A stretch of 38,013 nucleotides of DNA from Clostridia bacterium. GTDB lineage: Bacteria > Bacillota > Clostridia > Oscillospirales > CAG-272. The stretch spans positions 1-38,013 of the forward strand of contig JAFXJW010000026.1 of NCBI GenBank assembly GCA_017532045.1, written 5' to 3'. The position numbers and the translations under genes were made by a program. Each line of letters opens with the position of its first letter. Position 1 is the first letter of the stretch. The notes beneath the pieces are model-generated. The model saw only the letters and a program-made list of their open reading frames with translations. It was not told where the DNA came from and did not search any database. Positions 32,493 to 38,013 of the stretch are shown in pieces.

Positions 32493-32519
32493 AAATATTT
32501 TATTGGAGGAACATCTCTC

Positions 32520-33557
32520 ATGAAAAAGTTGACCAAGATTTTCGCAATCGTTCTGGCCGTTCTTCTGTGCGCTGCTACCTGCGTTGCTTGTACTCCCGCC
32601 GAGGGGACTTCTGACGTCAAGGGCACCATTGCAGTCGTGGCTAAGGGTGAGACCCACGCCTTCTGGCAGGCTGTTAAGGCCGGCGCTGAGCAGGCCGGTA
32701 AGGACTACGGTTACAACGTAACCTTCCGTGGCCCCACCGCTGAGTCTGAGGAGTACGTAAACTCCCAGCGTGAGATGGTTCAGGCTGCTCTGAACACCAA
32801 GGACATCAAGGGTATCGTTCTGGCTACCATCGGTCTCGGCTTTGCTGACGAGCTGGTTTCCGCTTTCGATAAGGGTCTGCCCGTAGTTGAGTTCGACTCC
32901 GGTCTGTACTCCAACGGTGCTGATATCACCGCAGGTAAGGATCCCACCATCGGCGGCGTTGCTACCGATAACAAGGCTGCTGCAGGCGTCGTTGCAGAGA
33001 ACTTCTACAAGTACCTGAAGGACAACAACCTGGTGGCTAACGGCTACAAGGTTGGTATCATCCAGCACGACTCCACCTCTACCGGTATCGACCGTGCAGG
33101 CGGCTTCAAGGAGAAGATCGAGGCTCTGGCTAAGGCTGACGGCATCACCCTGGACATCAACGTTCAGATCAAGGCTAACAACGCCGGTGAGTACAAGCTG
33201 GGTCTGACCGCTCTGAAGGAGTGGGGCGCCCAGTCCATCTTCATGACCAACGAGGGTGTTGTAAACGAGGTTTACCCCGAGGTTAAGGATAACGCTGACA
33301 CCTACAAGAGCATCCTGTTCTGCGGCTTCGACGCAGGTACCAACCAGTACAACTGGATGAAGGACGCTGGCAAGACCTGCGCTCTGCTGGTCGGTTCCGT
33401 CGCTCAGGACTCCTACAGCATCGGTTACAGAGCTGTTGAGCTGGTCGCTAAGAAGCTGGCCGGTGAGAAGGTTGAGGATGTCGGTATCGCCGGTGTTTGG
33501 TACAACGCTGCCAACATCGACGAGCAGAAGGATAAGAACATCTTCTACATGGGTTAA
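32520..33557 (+). CDS. sugar-binding lipoprotein of the ABC importer (RbsB type)
   Basis: A 345-residue extracellular binding protein. The signal peptide MKKLTKIFAIVLAVLLC has a lipobox ending at about Cys24. The periplasmic-binding-protein type 1 fold is visible in GTIAVVAKGETHAFWQAVKA, VQAALNTKDIKGIVLA, VGIIQHDSTSTGIDRAGGF and ALKEWGAQSIFMTNEG. Codon use is very even, typical of a highly expressed gene. GGAGGA lies nine bases before the ATG. It is the third importer gene. Its ligand is probably L-fucose, judged from fucI downstream; the binding residues alone do not prove it. Confidence 0.93.
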   Translation: MKKLTKIFAIVLAVLLCAATCVACTPAEGTSDVKGTIAVVAKGETHAFWQAVKAGAEQAGKDYGYNVTFRGPTAESEEYVNSQREMVQAALNTKDIKGIVLATIGLGFADELVSAFDKGLPVVEFDSGLYSNGADITAGKDPTIGGVATDNKAAAGVVAENFYKYLKDNNLVANGYKVGIIQHDSTSTGIDRAGGFKEKIEALAKADGITLDINVQIKANNAGEYKLGLTALKEWGAQSIFMTNEGVVNEVYPEVKDNADTYKSILFCGFDAGTNQYNWMKDAGKTCALLVGSVAQDSYSIGYRAVELVAKKLAGEKVEDVGIAGVWYNAANIDEQKDKNIFYMG

Positions 33558-33617
33558 TTGAATACCCACGCTAAAGCTCAATCATCAAGGGAAATTTCTT
33601 GACTAAGTAATTTCTTT

Positions 33618-33654
33618 GGGTCTTTCTCTGTTTTGGCGGGGAAAGACCCTTTTT
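33618..33654 (+). terminator. terminator or attenuator between binding protein and fucI
   Basis: Stem GGGTCTTTC (33618-33626) / GAAAGACCC (33641-33649), then TTTTT. No convincing promoter lies between it and fucI at 33697, so fucI probably depends on partial read-through. Confidence 0.75.
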
Positions 33655-33696
33655 AAAAGTTTGATCTCAATTTTTCATGATATGGAGGTAGAATAT

Positions 33697-35499
33697 ATGG
33701 CAAAGAACAGATACGTCGGTGAATACCCCGTAATCGGTATTCGCCCCACGATCGACGGTCGCCGTGGCCCCCTGAAGGTTCGCGAGAGCCTGGAGGAGCA
33801 GACCATGGCTATGGCCGAGGCCGCCAAGAAGCTGTTTGAGGAGAACCTGCAGTATTCCAACGGCGAGCCCGTAAAGGTTATCATCGCAGACACCACCATC
33901 GGCCGTGTGGCCGAGGCCGCCGCCTGCGCCGAGAAGTTCAAGAGAAACGGTGTGGACATCACCCTGACCGTTACCCCCTGCTGGTGCTACGGCTCTGAGA
34001 CCATGGACATGGATCCTCAGACCATCAAGGGCGTTTGGGGCTTCAACGGTACCGAGCGTCCCGGTGCTGTGTACCTGGCTTCCGTTCTGGCATCCCATGC
34101 GCAGAAGGGTCTGCCCGCATTCGGCATCTACGGTCACGACGTCCAGAATCTGGACGAGGTAACCAACATTCCTGCTGACGTGCAGGAGAAGCTGCTCCGC
34201 TTCGGTCGTGCAGCCGTGGCTGTTGCCACCATGCGCGGCAAGTCCTACCTGCAGATCGGTTCCATCTGCATGGGTATCGGCGGCTCTATCATTGATCCCG
34301 ATTTCATCGAGTCCTATCTCGGTATGCGCGTAGAGTCTGTTGACGAGGTGGAGGTCATCCGCCGCATGTCCGAGGGCATCTACGACGCCGAGGAGGTTGC
34401 CAAGGCTAAGGCTTGGATCGCTGAGAACTGCAAGGAGGGCTGGGACAAGAACCCCGACTTCGTAAAGACCTCCGACGAGAAGAAGGCCGAGCAGTGGGAC
34501 TTCCTGGCCAAGATGTACTGCATCATCAAGGATATGTTCAACGGTAATCCCAACCTGCCTAAGGGCTGCGAGGAGGAGATGGTGGGTCACAACGCCATCG
34601 CCGGCGGCTTCCAGGGTCAGAGACAGTGGACCGACTTCTATCCCAACTGTGACTTCCCCGAGGCTCTCTTGAACTCCAGCTTCGACCACAACGGCGCTCG
34701 TGAGCCCTACATCCTGGCTACCGAGAACGACGTTCTCAACGGTCTTGGCATGCTGTTCATGAAGCTGCTCACCAACCGTGCTCAGATGTTCTCCGACGTC
34801 CGTACCTATTGGTCTCCCGAGGCATGCGAGCGTGCCTCCGGCTACAAGGTCGAAGGTAGGGCTCTGGAGAACGGCGGCTTCATCCACCTGATCAACTCGG
34901 GTGCTACCGCTCTGGACGCTTGCGGCGAGTGCAAGGACGAGAACGGTAACGGCATCATGAAGAAGTGGTGGGAGGTAACCGAGGAGGACATCAAGAAGAT
35001 GACCGAGGCTACCACCTGGCCCGCAGCCGACAACGGTTACTTCCGTGGCGGCGGATTCTCCTCCAGCTTCACCACCCGTGCCGAGATGCCCGCTACCATG
35101 ATCCGTCTGAATCTGGTGAAGGGTCTGGGCCCCGTGCTGCAGATCGCCGAGGGTTGGACCGTTCAGCTGCCTGACGACGTGACCAAAACTCTGATGATGC
35201 GTACCGATCCCACCTGGCCCTGCACTTGGTTCACTCCTCGTTGCGACGGCGTGGAGGGTAGCGCATTTGAGGATGCTTACAGCGTCATGAACAACTGGGG
35301 CGCTAACCACGGTGCCATCTCCTACGGCCACATCGGCGCCGACCTGATCACCATGTGCTCCATGCTTCGCATCCCCGTGTGCATGCACAACGTGGCGGAT
35401 AAGGATATCTTCCGTCCCGCGGCATGGAATGCCTTCGGTATGGATAAGGAAGGCCAGGACTACCGCGCTTGCGCTACCTACGGTCCTCTTTACAAGTAA
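33697..35499 (+). CDS. fucI: L-fucose isomerase
   Basis: A 600-residue cytoplasmic metalloenzyme turning L-fucose into L-fuculose (and D-arabinose into D-ribulose), usually a Mn2+-dependent hexamer. By comparison with the E. coli enzyme the metal ligands are Glu343 (ATEND), Asp367 ([11 protein letters not shown]) and His538 (NWGANHG), all present. The N-terminal [19 protein letters not shown] and the end [20 protein letters not shown] are characteristic. GGAGG lies eight bases before ATG 33697; the frame upstream of it crosses the terminator hairpin and is not coding. The kinase and aldolase completing the pathway are outside the window. Confidence 0.97.
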   Translation: MAKNRYVGEYPVIGIRPTIDGRRGPLKVRESLEEQTMAMAEAAKKLFEENLQYSNGEPVKVIIADTTIGRVAEAAACAEKFKRNGVDITLTVTPCWCYGSETMDMDPQTIKGVWGFNGTERPGAVYLASVLASHAQKGLPAFGIYGHDVQNLDEVTNIPADVQEKLLRFGRAAVAVATMRGKSYLQIGSICMGIGGSIIDPDFIESYLGMRVESVDEVEVIRRMSEGIYDAEEVAKAKAWIAENCKEGWDKNPDFVKTSDEKKAEQWDFLAKMYCIIKDMFNGNPNLPKGCEEEMVGHNAIAGGFQGQRQWTDFYPNCDFPEALLNSSFDHNGAREPYILATENDVLNGLGMLFMKLLTNRAQMFSDVRTYWSPEACERASGYKVEGRALENGGFIHLINSGATALDACGECKDENGNGIMKKWWEVTEEDIKKMTEATTWPAADNGYFRGGGFSSSFTTRAEMPATMIRLNLVKGLGPVLQIAEGWTVQLPDDVTKTLMMRTDPTWPCTWFTPRCDGVEGSAFEDAYSVMNNWGANHGAISYGHIGADLITMCSMLRIPVCMHNVADKDIFRPAAWNAFGMDKEGQDYRACATYGPLYK

Positions 35500-35514
35500 T
35501 TCTATATGGCTTTG

Positions 35515-35542
35515 GGCCGCCCGCATTTGCGGGCGGCCTTTT
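35515..35542 (+). terminator. fucI terminator
   Basis: A 10-bp GC stem GGCCGCCCGC / GCGGGCGGCC with an ATTT loop, followed by TTTTGTG. Confidence 0.88.
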
Positions 35543-35565
35543 GTGTTGTAGCTTCAGCGCAAAAA

Positions 35566-35586
35566 TCCACCGCTTGAAGCGGTGGA
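35566..35586. mobile_element. IS200/IS605-type end hairpin
   Basis: TCCACCGCT-tga-AGCGGTGGA, a 9-bp stem about 90 bp before the transposase start. IS200/IS605 elements carry subterminal hairpins recognised by their HUH transposase, and this CCACCGCTT hairpin is of that kind. No matching right end is visible. Confidence 0.6.
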
Positions 35587-35678
35587 AAAGAAATCTTTAG
35601 ATTCAAGAAATAGACGTCCTATGGTATAATGATGAAGGTTCGCCAACCGCATCAAAAATAACACATAGGAGGAATGTC

Positions 35679-35948
35679 ATGAAGGACACTAATAGTTTAT
35701 CACATTCTAAATGGAATTGCAAGTACCATATCGTATTTGCTCCAAAATATCGTCCACAGGTAATATATGGGAAAATCAAGGCGGATATTGGAAAGATACT
35801 GCGACAACTATGCGAAATGAAGGGAGTAGAGATCATAGAGGCGGAAGCATGTCCAGATCATATTCATATGCTGGTAAGTATTCCCCCGCACTTGAGCGTT
35901 GTCGCATTCATGGGGTACCATCATATATGTTATACCACGATTTTGTGA
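35679..35948 (+). pseudogene. truncated IS200/IS605 transposase (TnpA, Y1 HUH)
   Basis: The frame encodes the N-terminal half of a TnpA: LSHSKWNCKYHIVFAPKYR, GKIKADIGKILRQLCE and CPDHIHMLVSIPPHLSV. The metal-binding HUH motif is His61-Ile-His63. After Tyr80 the family sequence stops and a nonsense tail (HHICYTTIL) runs to the stop. The catalytic Tyr, normally about residue 120-130, is lost; full proteins have about 150 residues. A GGAGG lies before the ATG and a TATAAT (35625-35630) upstream. The element is dead and marks the border between the fucose locus and the AT-rich right end. Confidence 0.85.
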
Positions 35949-36131
35949 ATAATTCAAGTAGGAAATCAATATGTGCGCGCAGATTTTTGAAGCTCAAAAA
36001 ATGAGTCACTATTCAAAGAAAAGGGTTTGTCGAGTTAACAAAAAGTTATCTGGACTTTACGCATGTATTGTGATATTGTATTGCTAATCCCCAAAGGACT
36101 ATTAGCATGAACAGAAAATCAGAGGTATAAG
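35949..36131. other. AT-rich spacer after the IS remnant
   Basis: Nothing recognisable as a gene, only the deleted side of the IS and the leader of the next gene. Confidence 0.4.
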
Positions 36132-36479
36132 ATGGAACTTTCTCAACGTGAATTTTTACGAAAACTTGGAAAAGAAATATGCGCGGCACGCAAACGGCTG
36201 AATATGAGTCAGGAAGAGCTTGCGGAAAAAGCCGATTTGTCGGTAACATATATTAGTAAGATAGAGTGTGGGCATAGAAATTTCAGTGTTCATACAATGG
36301 CAAAAATAGCGCAAGTATTAGAACTCCCACAATACAAAATGATAGAAGTTACTTGTTGTGAAAAATATAATGAACTACTCAAAGAAATATTCAAGGAATA
36401 TTCCTTCGATGAAATAGAGGATATTGCTCAAATACTTCAATCCATTAATAGGTTGATTGTAAAAAGACCGCTTAAATAA
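36132..36479 (+). CDS. XRE-family DNA-binding regulator
   Basis: A 115-residue protein with one helix-turn-helix (about 10-68: IRLNMSQEELAEKADLS-like, then VTYISKIECGHRNFS and HTMAKIAQVLELP) and an acidic helical C-terminus (ELLKEIFKEYSFDEIEDI). AGAGGT lies five bases before the ATG. The gene is AT-rich like its neighbours and unlike the fucose genes, which suggests transfer. Its place next to a recombinase could mean it controls that gene, but no operator is evident. Confidence 0.88.
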   Translation: MELSQREFLRKLGKEICAARKRLNMSQEELAEKADLSVTYISKIECGHRNFSVHTMAKIAQVLELPQYKMIEVTCCEKYNELLKEIFKEYSFDEIEDIAQILQSINRLIVKRPLK

Positions 36480-36483
36480 GCGT

Positions 36484-36522
36484 CGGGATACATCTTTTTT
36501 AGGTGTATCCCGCTATTTTTTT
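36484..36522 (+). terminator. intrinsic terminator after the XRE gene
   Basis: Stem CGGGATACA / TGTATCCCG with an 11-base loop, then a T-rich run. It separates the regulator from the recombinase gene. The rest of the gap to 36696 (AT-rich) holds no clear promoter. Confidence 0.8.
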
Positions 36523-36696
36523 GCATACTTGCCATATCGTTCAAGCACCAGCCACATCGTTTATTTCAAGTTCCCGCTATTTATTATAAAATATTATTTT
36601 GTGGTATAAAACTCTGTCTGTATCTGCGGTTTTAGGATTATTCGCAAATATTTGGTAAAATAATAATACCAATACCTAACGCAAGGAGAGTGTTTT

Positions 36697-37536
36697 ATGA
36701 AAAGGATTTTAGAACCAAAGAAAATGCAGGAATTTGAATTCCATTTAAGAAACGAGGAAAGGAGCGCGGCAACGATTGAAAAATATATGCGAGACGTAAG
36801 AGGCTTTGCGGCATTTGTCGGTGACGCGGAAATCGACAAGCAGAAAGTGCTTGACTACAAAAGTAAACTTGGCGAGACTTATGCGGTGGCAAGCGCAAAT
36901 TCTATGCTCGCGGCAATGAACTGCTTTCTTCGCTTCTGCGGTTGGCACGATCTGTGCGTCAAACAGTTCAAAATGCAAAGAGAAGTTTACTGCTCGGAGG
37001 AAAAGGAACTGACCCGTGCGGAATATATTCGGTTGCTTGATGCTGCAAATGCCAAGCACAATGAACGGCTCAATCTGATTATCCAGACGATCTGCGGAAC
37101 GGGGATCCGTGTAAGTGAGCTGCAATATATCACCGTGGAAGCGTTACACAACGGTGAGGCAATCGTAAACTGTAAAGGCAAGAACAGACGTGTGTTTATC
37201 GTCCCCGAGCTAAAGAAAAAACTGCTCCGTTACGTGAAGGAGCAGGGAATTAGTGCCGGAACGGTATTCGTTACAAGGGGCGGAAAGCCCATAAGCAGGC
37301 ACAGCATTTGGAAGGATATGAAGGCACTGTGCGAACAGGCGAACGTATCGCCGAGCAAGGTCTTTCCTCACAATCTTCGCCACCTATTCGCCCGCACCTT
37401 TTACGGCATTGAAAAGGATATTGCCAAGCTCGCAGATATACTCGGACACGCAAGCATCAATACGACACGCATTTATATCGTTACAACCGGCGCGGAACAC
37501 AAGCGCAAGATGGAGCATATGAGGCTCATCATATAA
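36697..37536 (+). CDS. tyrosine recombinase (XerC/D-like integrase)
   Basis: A 279-residue site-specific recombinase that cuts and rejoins DNA through a covalent phosphotyrosine. It has an N-terminal SAM-like core-binding domain (about 8-90) and a catalytic domain with all key residues: Arg138 (GTGIRVSEL), a Lys near 160 (CKGKNRRVF), His225-x-x-Arg228 (HNLRHLF), His251 (LGHASI) and nucleophile Tyr260 (TRIYI). AAGGAG lies before the ATG. It is intact, and 40 bp downstream are repeated near-palindromic 18-bp sites, its probable targets. Its small size and lack of phage or transposon genes nearby fit a DNA invertase rather than a phage integrase. Confidence 0.93.
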   Translation: MKRILEPKKMQEFEFHLRNEERSAATIEKYMRDVRGFAAFVGDAEIDKQKVLDYKSKLGETYAVASANSMLAAMNCFLRFCGWHDLCVKQFKMQREVYCSEEKELTRAEYIRLLDAANAKHNERLNLIIQTICGTGIRVSELQYITVEALHNGEAIVNCKGKNRRVFIVPELKKKLLRYVKEQGISAGTVFVTRGGKPISRHSIWKDMKALCEQANVSPSKVFPHNLRHLFARTFYGIEKDIAKLADILGHASINTTRIYIVTTGAEHKRKMEHMRLII

Positions 37537-37576
37537 AAGAAAAAATCCCGATGCGAACACACCGAGACCGACAGCA

Positions 37577-37656
37577 ACATAACGAGAGTTATGTCGCCTT
37601 CAAAATAACATAACGAGAGTTATGTCGCCTTCAAAATAACATAACGAGAGTTATGT
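37577..37656. repeat. three tandem copies of the 18-bp recombination-site candidate
   Basis: ACATAACGAGAGTTATGT occurs at 37577-37594, 37608-37625 and 37639-37656, an exact 31-bp period. The 13-bp spacers CGCCTTCAAAATA are identical. Each copy has 7-bp arms ACATAAC/GTTATGT around an asymmetric centre GAGA, which gives the site a direction. A 10-bp direct repeat GATGCGAACA flanks the array (37550-37559 and 37692-37701). Confidence 0.95.
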
Positions 37657-37715
37657 GGTTAAAAAGTGGGAATCGTTACCAAATTCGCTTTGATGCGAAC
37701 AAAAAAGAGCACAAC

Positions 37716-37766
37716 AAAAAGCCTTTCGCCGTAATTTTTTTTAAAAAAAGTACGAAAGGCGTTTTT
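37716..37766. terminator. bidirectional terminator inside the candidate invertible segment
   Basis: AAAAAGCCTTTCG (37716-37728) pairs with CGAAAGGC-g-TTTTT (37753-37766), one bulge, with a long AT loop. It would stop transcription from the recombinase side and so insulate the promoter at 37834. Confidence 0.65.
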
Positions 37767-37833
37767 GTCACGCAATTTTTTAAATAATATTTAATAAATT
37801 TATCTTGTCAGCCTATAAATTTTGCCAAACCTA

Positions 37834-37862
37834 TTGATTTTTAAGCGTCTTTGTGGTATAAT
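37834..37862 (+). promoter_or_regulatory. promoter inside the candidate invertible segment, reading outward
   Basis: TTGATT (37834-37839), a 17-bp spacer and TATAAT (37857-37862). Transcription would start near 37869, cross the right-hand 18-bp site and leave the window to the right. Confidence 0.8.
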
Positions 37863-37900
37863 TCCTATGTATCTGAAAAAAATATCGGATATCTAATATC

Positions 37901-37918
37901 ACATAACTCTCGTTATGT
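37901..37918. repeat. oppositely oriented 18-bp recombination-site candidate
   Basis: ACATAACTCTCGTTATGT is the exact reverse complement of the three copies at 37577-37656 (centre TCTC instead of GAGA). It forms an inverted pair with them around a segment of 244 bp. Confidence 0.92.
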
Positions 37919-37963
37919 CGCTTTATTAGTCTTAGTGAATTGTACCCGTTCATAAAAAACAGA

Positions 37964-37990
37964 ATCCTACTCAGATAGGAATTTTTTTAG
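37964..37990 (+). terminator. weak terminator or attenuator downstream of the switch
   Basis: TCCTA-ctcaga-TAGGA followed by ATTTTTTT, in the leader of the outward transcript. The stem has only 5 bp, so it is more likely conditional than strong. The gene it precedes lies outside the window. Confidence 0.4.
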
Positions 37991-38013
37991 GAAGCCGGTG
38001 TAGCGTTCACTAA

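Noticed and set aside
35711-36004. Second plus-strand frame overlapping the transposase remnant
   Set aside because: The sequence is not transposase-like in this frame. It does not restore the missing C-terminal half, so it is not evidence for a simple frameshift.
36046-36249. 67-codon minus-strand reading frame overlapping the XRE gene
   Set aside because: It is a shadow of the plus-strand helix-turn-helix gene.
37577-37656. CRISPR array
   Set aside because: The 31-bp units include identical 13-bp spacers and only three copies; there are no unique spacers and no cas genes.
37577-37918. Integron attC array or phage attachment site
   Set aside because: No gene cassettes lie between the sites, there is no integron-specific integrase insertion that I can see, and no phage genes. 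An inverted pair around a promoter fits a switch better.
1-38013. tRNA genes
   Set aside because: I looked for cloverleaf patterns with GTTCGAATC-type T-arms in the gaps and found none.

Overview
The window looks like a chromosomal segment of an anaerobic, probably gut-associated Gram-positive Clostridia member (Oscillospirales-like is my guess; no phylogenetic marker protein settles it). The support is strong AGGAGG-type ribosome binding sites, many near-consensus housekeeping promoters with exact 17-bp spacers, Thr-Glu-Pro-rich lipoproteins, a DUF1836 regulator, Mrp/NBP35 and ferredoxin-type redox proteins, and a YwaF-like protein. No tRNA or rRNA gene and no CRISPR array were seen. The only classical RNA gene is rnpB (RNase P RNA).

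Layout. 1-2715: a hairpin-rich terminator region, then a surface lipoprotein. 2827-5207: a two-gene membrane thiol-redox module, made of a CXXC-tailed membrane protein and a NapH-type ferredoxin fused to a TlpA-type thioredoxin. 5305-5721 (minus): a transcription unit with promoter, ribosome site and terminator but no intact gene. 5794-7500: a twin-promoter cation/proton antiporter. 7522-9304: a ROK-like regulator divergent from rnpB, then an XRE regulator. 9457-10933: a DUF1836 regulator and a membrane protein whose 3' region carries a striking nested array of GCGATAT/ATATCGC motifs. 11016-16065: an M50 protease, then a run of same-strand genes (TIM-barrel-like protein, Mrp ATPase, DUF218, SDR, nitroreductase). 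16064-16588 (minus): a DUF6512-like membrane protein.

16761-25712 (minus) is one likely operon: a YwaF-like membrane protein, an ABC ATPase, an ABC permease, a small Ig-like membrane-anchored protein and a 1318-residue Ig-repeat lipoprotein. 25713-27173 is a lower-GC patch with a truncated GNAT gene running into a CPBP protease. 27340-35542 is a fucose region: fucU and a YgjV-like gene, a convergent AraC regulator, and a divergent sugar ABC transporter (ATPase, permease, binding protein) followed by fucI. The transporter imports a sugar, FucU interconverts its anomers, FucI isomerises it, and the AraC protein probably controls both units. Kinase and aldolase genes are not in the window.

35543-38013 is an AT-rich mobile-looking edge: a truncated IS200/IS605 transposase with its end hairpin, an XRE regulator, and a complete tyrosine recombinase. 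Immediately downstream of the recombinase lie three tandem copies of an 18-bp near-palindrome and, 245 bp further on, one copy in the opposite core orientation. The enclosed segment holds a terminator and a consensus promoter firing outwards past the window edge. This has the architecture of an invertible promoter (phase-variation switch) with its own recombinase, and is the most interesting item here.
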